Shown: piece by piece, positions 1 through 7,863 of the stretch
Layout of the letters: each line of letters starts with the position of its first letter
How positions within the stretch are numbered: position 1 is the first letter of the stretch
Source of the DNA: Paludibacteraceae bacterium
GTDB taxonomy: Bacteria > Bacteroidota > Bacteroidia > Bacteroidales > Paludibacteraceae
Assembly: GCA_024399575.1 (NCBI GenBank)
Contig: JAKSNT010000008.1
Location: 1 to 45,143, forward strand
DNA length: 45,143 bases
Direction of reading: 5' to 3'
The notes under the pieces: model-generated
What the model was told of the DNA's origin: nothing
Database searches by the model: none
Seen by the model: only the letters and a program-made list of their open reading frames with translations
Program-made: the position numbers and the translations under genes

Positions 1-307
1 CCACCTCAAACGACCCTGAAGAGGTTCCTTCAAAAGCCTCCCAGAACGTGAGTTCTACACCCGAGATTTGCGCATTTAGTGCTGGCATTGCCACTACGTT
101 CGTACCACTACCATGAAAATCAAGATACTGACTTCCACCGTGTGAATTGCTGCCGGAAGCGACATAGACATTACCTGTCACCAATGTCCATCCAGTCGGC
201 AAAGTATTAGTACTAGCCGACTCAAAGTCCATGGTGTACTGCGCCATCACTGCTGATGACATCAATACTGACATCATCAACACTAAGAAAAGTTTTAATC
301 TTTTCAT
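1..307 (-). CDS. Secreted surface protein, 5' part only (runs off the window)
   Basis: Reading leftward from the ATG at 307, an open frame of 102 codons continues past the window edge. It begins MKRLKLFLVLMMSVLMSSA, a typical signal peptide with a likely cleavage after VMA. The mature part starts QYTMDFESA and contains LPTGWT and GGSQYLDFHG. This pattern (a FES/GW opening, then a strand-rich segment with a conserved LTFW) resembles the jelly-roll, choice-of-anchor J or cleaved-adhesin-like domains of secreted Bacteroidetes proteins. A Bacteroidetes promoter lies about 150 nt upstream. The function and the anchoring mode cannot be seen because the C-terminus is missing. Confidence 0.8.
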   Translation of the reverse strand, partial: MKRLKLFLVLMMSVLMSSAVMAQYTMDFESASTNTLPTGWTLVTGNVYVASGSNSHGGSQYLDFHGSGTNVVAMPALNAQISGVELTFWEAFEGTSSGSFEV

Positions 308-458
308 AGACAATGAATTTAGTTAAACAATATAATTAATTAAAAATATTCGACTATACAATGCTGTAAACCAAGCAGATAAAATATCTACTACCACATA
401 TTGCCGTATATTCAGAATCCAGCATGTGGGTATTCCTGGCAAAATATAATTCGAACCG

Positions 459-490
459 CAAATTTAGTACAATTTCTTAATATAACCAAA
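459..490 (-). promoter_or_regulatory. Promoter of the partial secreted-protein gene
   Basis: On the minus strand TAAATTTG (466 down to 459) matches the Bacteroidetes -7 box TAnnTTTG. TTTG (490 to 487) lies 20 nt upstream as the -33 box. It predicts a leader of about 145 nt before the ATG at 307. Confidence 0.6.
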
Positions 491-648
491 AGATTTTATG
501 TTTTTTTTCGAAAAAAATATCAGGACCTATTCAGACTACAGGGATTATAATTCCCCCAAAAGCACATTGTACACTCAAAAAATACTCAATCAGTCACATT
601 TTGCCGAACAAATCAGTCATAATTTTCCCCCTACTTGCACTCTACTTT

Positions 649-712
649 CGCATAAGTATCCTCTGTTCTACGCTCGCTAAATAGCGAAGGTAGAACAGAG
701 GATACTTATGCG
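649..712. repeat. Long near-perfect inverted repeat (31-bp arms)
   Basis: Arms 649-679 and 682-712 are reverse complements with two mismatches and a 2-nt loop. Transcribed either way it would form a very stable hairpin. There is no T-run on either side, so it is not a canonical terminator; it may be a non-autonomous mobile repeat or a structured RNA element. Confidence 0.8.
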
Positions 713-720
713 CACATTAT

Positions 721-765
721 GCTCAGGGCTTTCAGTCCATAGAAATCCTAATGACCAATTTGGGT
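721..765. repeat. Partial copy of the intergenic hairpin-repeat family
   Basis: CTAATGACCAATTTGGGT (748-765) differs at one base from the end of the element at 2565-2582. It is preceded by the small stem GGGCTTTCAGTCC, which recalls the GGGCT hairpin of the larger copy. Confidence 0.45.
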
Positions 766-858
766 ATATCAATTATCAATTGTCAATTTTTCTGCTGCAT
801 TTTTCAAAAAACGAAAAAAAACATCATATTAATAGTAGGAGGGGACGCGGTCTGACCG

Positions 859-1023
859 ACACACCATCCACATATCATCTACATACCATCCATACACCGT
901 CAACATAACGTCGATACACCGTTGATATACTATCAAAGGTAAGCTAATCCTAAGCAGATCTAATGCTCTTATAGCAGAGAAATAGCAGAAGATTAGCGGA
1001 GGATCAACGGAGGATTAGTTTAG
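859..1023. repeat. 11-bp-periodic degenerate tandem array, about 15 units
   Basis: From 859 the sequence falls into consecutive 11-nt units in a single register. The first seven (859-935) resemble ACATACCATCC or ATACACCGTCA. After two transitional units, the last five (969-1023) resemble GATTAGCGGAG or AAATAGCAGAA. An 11-nt period fits about one helical turn and cannot be a coding repeat, because it shifts frame at each unit. Function unknown. Confidence 0.7.
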
Positions 1024-1052
1024 TTTTGTTGAAATGCCGTCCGTTTCGGTTG

Positions 1053-1081
1053 CAAAGGTACGAAGATTTTTTTGGAACAAA
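1053..1081 (-). promoter_or_regulatory. Orphan leftward promoter
   Basis: TACCTTTG (1060 to 1053) with TTTG (1081 to 1078), spacing 17 nt, on the minus strand. It sits directly after the stop codon of the ATPase gene. It points across the 11-bp array and the long inverted repeat, with no gene for about 750 nt. Confidence 0.5.
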
Positions 1082-1085
1082 CATA

Positions 1086-2240
1086 TTAATGTCTTGAGTC
1101 CGCAAAATGCCTGAAGTTAATCAACCCATTGAATTGAGAACTTTGTTCCTGAATACCATCGTAAATTACAGCAGTGCCGACAACACTGTCCGACATAAGC
1201 GATTGTAAATATTTCATATTGTCGAACCACTCAGGATGAAAACTTTTGCCTGACTTGATTTCAAAACAACGGATATTCAACCCTTCTTCCTGAACGATGT
1301 CAACCTCACGTTGACTCTTGTCTCTATAGAAATAGATATTCGGCATCTCACCACCATTGAATCTGTTTTTCATAAACTCCACAACAACCATATTCTCAAA
1401 AATATTTCCACGAAGAGGATGCGTTGAAAGGTCTTGCTCGTTGCGTATTCCGAGCAACCAGCAAACTAATCCTACGTCATAGAAATATATTTTTGGCGTT
1501 TTCGTAAGTCGTTTGCCAATGTTACGGTAAAATGGTTGAAGGCGGAATGCCGTGTACGATGTCTCAAGGATACCCATCCAATTGTTGATAGTCTGACTGC
1601 TCACACCACATTCGTTACTGATTGACGAGGCATTGAACTCTCCACCTATACGGCTTGCGCAAATCCTGACAAACAAACGAAAAGCAGACAGATTCTGGAC
1701 ATTTATGATTTGTCGCACGTCACGTTCCAAGTATGTCTCATAATAGCTTTCGTAAACATCTTTTGCCTCTCTGCCATCTCCCCAAACAGCAGGATAGAAA
1801 CCACGAAGCATCAAGGAATCCGTAGAATAATCAGTTGTGTCGCCCAATTCTGATATGGAGAGTGGCAACAACCGCTTTACAGCAACCCTGCCAGCAAGCG
1901 ACTGCGTTATGTTTTGCATCATAAGAAAATCGCTGCTGCCAGTGAGGATGTATCTCAAATCCTTGTTTTGGTCCACCTTGACCTGAATATATGAAAATAA
2001 TTCGGGAAGGTGCTGAGCTTCATCAATTATCAAGCCATTCTGATGCTGGTCGAGAAATAATTCCATGTCAGATTGTATTAAATCTCGCATTGGAATATGC
2101 TCGAGATTGACATAATCATAATCTGGGAATGTCATTCTACACAATGTCGTCTTGCCAGATTGACGAGGTCCAGTCAAAGAAATCACTGGCCAATGTGTAG
2201 ATAATTTTAAAAGTTCAGTAGATAAAATCCTGTTGTACAT
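1086..2240 (-). CDS. Solo AAA ATPase with DUF4143-type C-terminal domain
   Basis: Predicted P-loop ATPase of the AAA_14/DUF4143 class, common in Bacteroidales and of unknown cellular role. Seen: Walker A GPRQSGKT at residues 24-31 (counted from the ATG at 2240), Walker B LIIDEAQHLP, sensor-like TGSSD, and near the C-terminus the PD-(D/E)XK pattern REVDIV...CFEIKSGK. I chose the ATG at 2240. The frame remains open to 2294, but that longer start lies inside the promoter -7 box, whereas MYNRIL matches where relatives begin. The leader carries a 14-bp hairpin. It is monocistronic. Unlike the three related genes at 40.6-44.9 kb it has no obvious upstream direct repeats. Confidence 0.85.
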   Translation of the reverse strand: MYNRILSTELLKLSTHWPVISLTGPRQSGKTTLCRMTFPDYDYVNLEHIPMRDLIQSDMELFLDQHQNGLIIDEAQHLPELFSYIQVKVDQNKDLRYILTGSSDFLMMQNITQSLAGRVAVKRLLPLSISELGDTTDYSTDSLMLRGFYPAVWGDGREAKDVYESYYETYLERDVRQIINVQNLSAFRLFVRICASRIGGEFNASSISNECGVSSQTINNWMGILETSYTAFRLQPFYRNIGKRLTKTPKIYFYDVGLVCWLLGIRNEQDLSTHPLRGNIFENMVVVEFMKNRFNGGEMPNIYFYRDKSQREVDIVQEEGLNIRCFEIKSGKSFHPEWFDNMKYLQSLMSDSVVGTAVIYDGIQEQSSQFNGLINFRHFADSRH

Positions 2241-2258
2241 ATAATTGAAATATAAAAA

Positions 2259-2289
2259 GCCAGATTTCAAATGCGATTTGAAATCTGGC
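2259..2289 (-). promoter_or_regulatory. Perfect hairpin in the ATPase 5' leader
   Basis: Arms 2259-2272 and 2276-2289 (GCCAGATTTCAAAT and its complement) are perfect over 14 bp with a 3-nt loop. The hairpin lies between the predicted transcription start (about 2287) and the ATG at 2240, so nearly the whole stem would be at the 5' end of the mRNA. It could stabilise the transcript or be an operator palindrome. Confidence 0.6.
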
Positions 2290-2291
2290 TG

Positions 2292-2322
2292 CAAAGATAT
2301 TACTTATTTTCGGACTGAGCAA
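2292..2322 (-). promoter_or_regulatory. Promoter of the ATPase gene at 1086-2240
   Basis: TATCTTTG (2299 to 2292) matches TAnnTTTG. A TTG lies 20 nt upstream (2322 to 2320). Confidence 0.6.
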
Positions 2323-2386
2323 GAAAAATAGAAATATTTTTTATCTGTGATAGTGGGCAATCAATGCAGGCAAGTGTTAACTGTTA

Positions 2387-2582
2387 GGGCTGAAAGCCCA
2401 ACGACAAATTAGCATAGGGCATCGCCCTATGATTCACGAACGTATATACAAATTACGCCGCAACGCGGCAAAACAACGTTGTTATGCTGCGTTGCAGCGT
2501 GTTGTCTGCGATTGCATATTACCTATGGCGATGCCATAGGCTATAATGTCAAGCTCCTTCAGAGCTAATGACCGATTTGGGT
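2387..2582. repeat. Intergenic repeat element built of seven small hairpins
   Basis: Successive short inverted repeats, several with 3-nt loops: GGGCT/AGCCC (2387-2399), CATAGGGC/GCCCTATG (2413-2431), GCCGC/GCGGC (2457-2469), the palindrome AACAACGTTGTT (2472-2483), GCTGC/GCAGC (2486-2498), CCTATGGC/GCCATAGG (2522-2540), and AGCTC/GAGCT (2552-2566). It ends in CTAATGACCGATTTGGGT (2565-2582), nearly repeated at 748-765. A shorter copy is at 37461-37518. Confidence 0.7.
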
Positions 2583-2752
2583 TAAAAAGAGGATAGAAAT
2601 ATTCCGCAACGACAACAAAGCAAATAAGGGATTGATTTGTACATTCATAACTACCAATGGAATATCTAAAGGCAAACACTCGTCAATAGTTGATTCAGAA
2701 GTAACAATGGAAGATTTGTTCGCCTGACAACTGACCTTGTACTGCAAAAAAA

Positions 2753-2809
2753 GACCGATTTTTTAACCAAATGTCGATTTTTTAATGCGATTTGGTTAGA
2801 AAATCGGTC
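2753..2809 (-). terminator. Long hairpin terminator after the AmpG-like gene
   Basis: Arms 2753-2772 and 2790-2809 are complementary over 20 bp with one G-U-type mismatch. The 17-nt loop repeats part of the arm (CGATTTTTTAA). It lies 19 nt after the stop of the permease gene. A/T runs in and beside the arms fit termination in either direction. Confidence 0.65.
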
Positions 2810-2828
2810 ATTTTTATTGCTGGTAAAT

Positions 2829-4058
2829 CTACTTCATGCATTTGACGACAGCGAAAGGCACGAGACCAAGCACGAAGACGAGCACGAAGAAGAGAGGATA
2901 GCCCAACGAGGTCTGGAGCGCACCGGCAATCATACCAGGCAACATCATGCCCAAAGCCATGAAGCCCGTACAGAGAGCAAAATGCGACGTCGCAAACTCG
3001 CCCTTCGCAAAACGCATAAGATACATCGAGAATGCAGTGAAGCCAAAGCCATAGCCCAACTGCTCAATCCCGACACATGCCCCGATAATCCACTGACTGG
3101 CAGGCTGGGAAAAAGCCAGATAAATATATACCGCATTAGGCAACGCCATGCAGGCGAGCATAATCCACATCCAGTAGTCCAACCCACGACGCGACAATGC
3201 AATGCCTCCCGCGATACCACCAACCACCATACAAACCATACCAATTGTACCATCCAAGATACCGCACATTTCAAGCGAAAGCCCGAGACCGCCTTCAGCA
3301 GCAGCGTCAAGCAGGAAAGGGGTCTTCATCTTGACAATCATAGCCTCGCCAAGACGGTAGGTCAATATGAAAAGCAAGGTCATCCAGACACCACGCTTGC
3401 TGAAAAAGCTCACGAACACACTGGCAATGCCACTGAATATCTCGCTGAACGACTTACGCTTCCCACGCTTCTCGACATCAGGCATAGCAAATAGATGGTA
3501 GAGAGCCAGACCGATGAACACTCCTGCCAGAATCATCAACGCAACCATCCATGAATAGACCTTTGCATTGCTACGCTGCAGATGACCCACCACAATGAGC
3601 AAAGCCCCATTGCCGAGCCACTGAGAAATCTTGTAGAACGTGGAACGTATGCCGACGAAGAATGCCTGGTCGTCGTCGCTCTGCGCAAGCATATAATAGC
3701 CGTCGGCAGCAATGTCGTGAGTGGAAGAGGCAAATGCCACGAGCCAGAGAATCGCTATGCTGAGCTTGAAAAAGTACGGTGCCTTCAGCGAAAAAGCGAC
3801 AGCTGCCGTACCTACACCAACAAGAGCCTGCATCGCAAGTACCCAGAAACGCTTGGTGCGTATCACATCAACGAAAGGCGACCACAACGGCTTGATGACC
3901 CAAGGCAGATAAAGCCACGAGGTATAAAAGGCAATATCGGCATTGCTCACCCCGAAATCCTTGTAAACAGCTATGCTCAGAAGGTTGACCAAAGCGTAAG
4001 GCAAACCTTCGGCAAGATAAAGCGTTGGAACCCAACGCCATCCATGACGTACTTCCAT
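2829..4058 (-). CDS. AmpG-like MFS permease
   Basis: Integral membrane transporter of the major facilitator superfamily, AmpG/PAT branch. Known members import anhydro-muropeptides for cell-wall recycling or carry acetyl-CoA. The 409-residue length and about 12 hydrophobic segments fit. The N-terminal WVPTLYLAEGLPYALVNLLS and the following WLYLPWVIKPLWSPFVD match the first helices and loop typical of AmpG-type permeases. A duplicated loop signature is not obvious in the second half. It starts one base after the stop of the SpoIID/LytB gene, so the two cell-wall-related genes are probably co-expressed. The substrate is inferred from family and neighbour only. Confidence 0.8.
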   Translation of the reverse strand: MEVRHGWRWVPTLYLAEGLPYALVNLLSIAVYKDFGVSNADIAFYTSWLYLPWVIKPLWSPFVDVIRTKRFWVLAMQALVGVGTAAVAFSLKAPYFFKLSIAILWLVAFASSTHDIAADGYYMLAQSDDDQAFFVGIRSTFYKISQWLGNGALLIVVGHLQRSNAKVYSWMVALMILAGVFIGLALYHLFAMPDVEKRGKRKSFSEIFSGIASVFVSFFSKRGVWMTLLFILTYRLGEAMIVKMKTPFLLDAAAEGGLGLSLEMCGILDGTIGMVCMVVGGIAGGIALSRRGLDYWMWIMLACMALPNAVYIYLAFSQPASQWIIGACVGIEQLGYGFGFTAFSMYLMRFAKGEFATSHFALCTGFMALGMMLPGMIAGALQTSLGYPLFFVLVFVLGLVPFAVVKCMK

Positions 4059-4059
4059 A

Positions 4060-5373
4060 TCAGTAAATTTTCTCTATTTCAGAATCAGTATAATAATGCG
4101 ACAGAATCTCGTCGTACTTATATCCACGCTCAGCCATGACGGCAGCACCTATCTGGCACAAGCCTACGCCATGACCCCAGCCGCGACCATGCAACACGAA
4201 ATCCGACCCCTCGCGCACGACCTCGAATGCCGAACTGTAGAGATGAGACTCGGAAAGCCATTTGCGTATCTCAAGTTCCTTGCCGACAACGACAGTGCGC
4301 TTAGTTCCCACCACCTTCAACTCGAAGATTCTTCCAGATTCGCCACGACGAAGCGGCACGAGTTCAAGCACCTCGCCAAAATCAATGCCCGACCTGCGGG
4401 ATATGAGTTCGCTCAGTCCAGCTGCAGTATATCGCACCTCCCAATCGTGGAAATGGAGAGTTTCGGTGTCGTAATCGTTGAGCACCTGGCTGAGAACCGA
4501 AACATCGCGAGTGTCGCAATAGGGACAGCTGACAGGCTGGAGATAGTGATAATCCTCGTCAGCCCAGGCAACAGAGAAACGCTCGGTACGCCCGCCACAG
4601 CATTTCGAGAAGCGGGCATCGCATATCTCGCCATCGTATGTGAGCACCATTCCTGAGGTTTCCTCGACAGCACGGTTTACGTTTTCGTTTCTCTGACGAT
4701 GAAGCCCCTGATAACGCTGGCAATGGTCGTCGGCACAGACATCGAAAAGCCGGTGGGCATCACGCTCGTACCATTTGATGACTCTGTCGCCACCACCTTC
4801 GTAAACCTCGGAACGTTCGGAAGCCCCTCCACGCAGAAGCCATGACCTCGAAATGACAGCATGAGCCTTGAGCAATTCAATCCCAGCATTGGCACTCATC
4901 TCACTCGAAATGACCGATTTCAGGTACTCCTCGACATCAAGGCGGTTGATGACCACCATAAGGTCGCCATCACGCTTCAGACAGAGATCGCCACGAAACG
5001 ACTGACGCTCCTCACGCTCCCAATGAAAACCTATGCCTATAGTCACATTACCTATCGAGAAAGAGGCATTTGGCGAAATCCCGACAACGTTCACCTCGTC
5101 GTCAATGTCGCAAGCCCTGTAAACAACACTCTCGCTCTGAATCAGACGTGAATCACGCTCGTCACGGTAGCTACCGACAAAGTCAACAACCACCTCGTCG
5201 CAAGTCATAATCCCGACTGCCACGACAGGCGTGCCATTGACAAGAGGCCATTGCTCAAGCAACTCACTCCGCAGTGCGTCAATATTCTCTTTCGCCCCAA
5301 ACTGCTCAGGCACGAACACACGCATGGAATCAACCGATTCGAGAACTGACTTCTTCTTATACTCCAACGACAT
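4060..5373 (-). CDS. SpoIID/LytB domain protein
   Basis: Predicted peptidoglycan-acting protein of the SpoIID/LytB family; SpoIID of spore formers is a lytic transglycosylase acting on denuded glycan, LytB an amidase enhancer. Seen: VEEYLKSVISSEMSANAG followed by LLKAHAVISRSWLL, the core family motif with the catalytic-type Glu, and near the C-terminus GRGWGHGVGLCQIGAAVMA with LSHYYTDSEI, both diagnostic. No signal peptide is visible, which is unusual for a wall enzyme but common among annotated Bacteroidales homologues. The first 17 bases overlap the end of the DUF4922 gene. Together with the AmpG-like permease downstream it suggests peptidoglycan turnover and recycling. Confidence 0.85.
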   Translation of the reverse strand: MSLEYKKKSVLESVDSMRVFVPEQFGAKENIDALRSELLEQWPLVNGTPVVAVGIMTCDEVVVDFVGSYRDERDSRLIQSESVVYRACDIDDEVNVVGISPNASFSIGNVTIGIGFHWEREERQSFRGDLCLKRDGDLMVVINRLDVEEYLKSVISSEMSANAGIELLKAHAVISRSWLLRGGASERSEVYEGGGDRVIKWYERDAHRLFDVCADDHCQRYQGLHRQRNENVNRAVEETSGMVLTYDGEICDARFSKCCGGRTERFSVAWADEDYHYLQPVSCPYCDTRDVSVLSQVLNDYDTETLHFHDWEVRYTAAGLSELISRRSGIDFGEVLELVPLRRGESGRIFELKVVGTKRTVVVGKELEIRKWLSESHLYSSAFEVVREGSDFVLHGRGWGHGVGLCQIGAAVMAERGYKYDEILSHYYTDSEIEKIY

Positions 5374-6601
5374 AGCTTACCTGTCTGTAAATATCCAAGA
5401 TATCGTCCAACGTTATATTGCCGTAATCCTCGACCTTCGGTGCAATCATGACACCGCACATCTCGATAGTCCCTGGCGAAATGACATATTTACCTTCGAA
5501 ATACTGCGAAGGACGGTATGTCAGTCTCGGGATGACGAACAACCGCCACTTCCTTCCTGTCCATACACAGACCACATTCATCATAGGCTCCTCGTCGTCC
5601 GGCTGGTCGTAGTGAAGGTCGGCATACAGATTCTCCATAGTCTCAATCACAAGCCCACGGCTGCCCTCAATGCAAAGCACTTCGCGCGAATAGTCCTTTA
5701 TTCGCACCACATTCTCCTTTACATCCTCATGTTCAAGATTTTCATAGTCAGAGTAAAGAGGAATATTTGCAACACGCACCGCCTGGAAATGGAAATGGTC
5801 AGGAGCAGAAGCCCCACATTTAGGACCATTATAGAATACAGCCCAACCTTTCAACTCGTGGGCAAGATCGAGCATGTCGCCAAGATGGCTCTTTATCAAC
5901 TGAGGCTGATGCTCACGGCAAGGTATGGTGAGATGAGGGTCGAATATAGGATATGGATTGACCAAGATGTCGTAATCACGCCATGCGATGAGGTCCTGCT
6001 CCTTAGGACGGTTGGCAGGACAAAGGAAACATTTGCGTCCTGCGATAGAGTCCTTGTCAATCTTGGCAGTAGTCGAAATAATCCGTGCAGGATTGCACTG
6101 AACATATATCTTATAGCCATCATGGTCGAAACTCCGGAGACGCACATTCCGCAAGTCGCTGAAATTCTTCCTCGCCAAGGGCCATTTCCGAGTCTGGCTT
6201 GAGAAAAGGCACTCGACACGAAGCACAATCTCGCTACGCAATGCCTTCTCAACAGAGAGGATCCCAACTGGCCACAGCACCATGCCCCCAAGCGACCTGT
6301 TGCGGAACGTCATCCACTCCTGCCCATACCGAGCAGCAGAAAAGACGTTTGCGGCTATCAGCGCCACCCAGACAATGCAGAACGCCACCACCATGACAAG
6401 CCAGAACCCGACAATCCCAGCAACTGCATCGGAGCCGAACATGCCCCTGAAGAAATAGAGCACCATCCCGACAACAGCCACACCTGCAACGATGAACATA
6501 CGACGGTGAGTCAACCGATAGAGTTCAGTATTCCGCAAACGCACGGCAACACTCGCCTGCCACAACATTCCAATAATTATATACAATACAATCCAAATCA
6601 T
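5357..6601 (-). CDS. DUF4922 protein with an N-terminal three-helix membrane part
   Basis: The C-terminal roughly 290 residues match DUF4922, a Bacteroidetes family related to HIT-like nucleotidyl transferases/phosphorylases. Seen: WPLARKNFSDLRN, CFLCPANRPKEQ (a CxxC-type pair), HLTIPCREHQPQLI, and GPKCGASAPDHFHFQ with the H-x-H active-site pattern. The first roughly 90 residues form three membrane helices separated by basic loops, which is not usual for DUF4922 proteins of about 300 residues. The frame is open throughout, with ATG at 6601 (a GTG at 6604 is the alternative), 2 nt after the hutI stop. It may be a true fusion, or translation may begin internally. The reaction is unknown; Ap4A- or sugar-nucleotide phosphorylase-like activity is an inference from the fold. 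Confidence 0.75.
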   Translation of the reverse strand: MIWIVLYIIIGMLWQASVAVRLRNTELYRLTHRRMFIVAGVAVVGMVLYFFRGMFGSDAVAGIVGFWLVMVVAFCIVWVALIAANVFSAARYGQEWMTFRNRSLGGMVLWPVGILSVEKALRSEIVLRVECLFSSQTRKWPLARKNFSDLRNVRLRSFDHDGYKIYVQCNPARIISTTAKIDKDSIAGRKCFLCPANRPKEQDLIAWRDYDILVNPYPIFDPHLTIPCREHQPQLIKSHLGDMLDLAHELKGWAVFYNGPKCGASAPDHFHFQAVRVANIPLYSDYENLEHEDVKENVVRIKDYSREVLCIEGSRGLVIETMENLYADLHYDQPDDEEPMMNVVCVWTGRKWRLFVIPRLTYRPSQYFEGKYVISPGTIEMCGVMIAPKVEDYGNITLDDILDIYRQVSYVVGV

Positions 6602-6603
6602 CA

Positions 6604-7848
6604 CTATATGAATTTTCCGTTCAGCATGACAGCCTCAATGACATTGGTGGTGTATGCGTAAGGTATGAACTCTATATCAGGAATCTTGGTAGTGACAATG
6701 ACATTGGCACGTTTGCCCACGGCAATGGAACCATGCGTAGAAGCCAAGCCCAAAGCAGCAGCACCATTCAGAGTGACACAGTTCAAAGCCTCCTCAGGGA
6801 TAAGCTTCATATTGATGCAGGCAAGAGAGACGACGAACTTCATATCGCCCGAAGGTGTAGAGCCAGGATTATAGTCAGACGCCAGAGCGAGCGGCAGGCC
6901 GGCATCAATCATACCACGGGCATTGCCATACGGCAAGCCAAGGAAAAACGACGTCCCTGGCAACATAGTAGGTATGGTGCCACTGCCACGAAGACACTCA
7001 ATCTCACGCTCGGTGGTACGTTCAAGATGGTCAACCGAAAGGGCACCCATCTCGACACCTACCTGAACGCCACCCGACACGTCAAGTTCGTTGGCATGAA
7101 TCTTGCCGACAAGACCATACTTCCTGCCCTCCTCGAGCATACGACGTGTCTCCTCGACAGTGAAGAACCCTTTGTCGCAGAATACATCAATCGATTCAGC
7201 CAACCCTTCGGCAGCAACGGCAGGAATCATCTCACTGCATATCAAATCGACATATTCGCCCTGACGCCCCTTGAATGCGGCAGGAACAGCATGGGCACCG
7301 AGGAAATTGGCACGGATGGTCATAGGCACCTCAGCCTTCAAACGGCGGATGACGCGCAACATCTTGAGCTCATCCTCAACCGAAAGACCATAACCACTCT
7401 TGATGTCGGCAGCACCTGTACCCTTCTCCATCATCTCATGGACACGAACCAGCGACTGCTCGAACAGTTCATCTTCAGAGGTATCGTGCAACAGTTTGGC
7501 AGAGTTCAATATGCCACCGCCACGCTTTGCAATCTCCTCGTAACTCAGACCTTTTATCTTGTCAATATATTCAATCTCGCGACTTCCGGCATAGACCACG
7601 TGAGTATGGCCATCGCAGAAAGCAGGCAACACCATGCGGCCGTCAACATCAACGACCTCGTCAGCCTCCTCCTCGGAAGGCATCTCAGCCATTGGACCAA
7701 AAGCCTTTATCACGTCATCCTCGACCAAAAGATAGGCATTTTCGATGGAAGGCAGTTTCTGCATATCCGCTCCACACACGTAGGGACGGCACTTGCCAGC
7801 CTCCTCAACCTGAAGCAACCTGCCGATATTCTCAATCAATGTTTTCAT
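6604..7848 (-). CDS. hutI: Imidazolonepropionase
   Basis: Amidohydrolase that hydrolyses 4-imidazolone-5-propanoate to N-formimino-L-glutamate, the third step of histidine degradation in the cytoplasm. Its 414 residues fit the family. Seen: the metal-binding FCDGHTHVVYAGSREIEY, the family signature EIAKRGGGILNSAK, IKSGYGLS, HANELD, DHLERTTE and the metal-ligand Asp in ASDYNPGS. The other hut genes (hutH, hutU, ftcD) are not in the window, so it is separated from its pathway here. It sits 15 nt after the ABC permease gene and directly before the DUF4922 gene, so it is part of the rnpA-to-AmpG string. Confidence 0.93.
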   Translation of the reverse strand: MKTLIENIGRLLQVEEAGKCRPYVCGADMQKLPSIENAYLLVEDDVIKAFGPMAEMPSEEEADEVVDVDGRMVLPAFCDGHTHVVYAGSREIEYIDKIKGLSYEEIAKRGGGILNSAKLLHDTSEDELFEQSLVRVHEMMEKGTGAADIKSGYGLSVEDELKMLRVIRRLKAEVPMTIRANFLGAHAVPAAFKGRQGEYVDLICSEMIPAVAAEGLAESIDVFCDKGFFTVEETRRMLEEGRKYGLVGKIHANELDVSGGVQVGVEMGALSVDHLERTTEREIECLRGSGTIPTMLPGTSFFLGLPYGNARGMIDAGLPLALASDYNPGSTPSGDMKFVVSLACINMKLIPEEALNCVTLNGAAALGLASTHGSIAVGKRANVIVTTKIPDIEFIPYAYTTNVIEAVMLNGKFI

Positions 7849-7863
7849 AATATATAATTTTAT

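Larger units (their letters stand above)
308..1085. other. Gene-free region with inverted repeat, periodic array and orphan promoter
   Basis: No convincing gene is seen: the small plus-strand frames are low-complexity and lack family features. The region holds the promoter at 459-490, a long inverted repeat at 649-712, an end of the intergenic repeat family at 721-765, an 11-bp-periodic array at 859-1023 and a leftward promoter at 1053-1081. Confidence 0.6.
2300..2828. other. Gene-free region with hairpin cluster and terminator
   Basis: No credible gene: two short minus-strand frames read through the repeat only. It contains the hairpin-cluster repeat (2387-2582) and the AmpG-side terminator hairpin (2753-2809). 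Confidence 0.6.

Noticed and set aside
498..908. Two small plus-strand frames that could be short genes
   Set aside because: They run through the inverted repeat and the 11-bp array, are low-complexity, and have no promoter or family features.
2482..2747. Two overlapping minus-strand frames of 60-65 codons
   Set aside because: They are translations of the hairpin-repeat element; one includes its stem sequences directly.
2829..4139. Plus-strand frames of 185-225 codons inside the AmpG-like gene
   Set aside because: They are antisense shadows in a high-GC gene; composition is rich in His, Arg and Thr with no domain.
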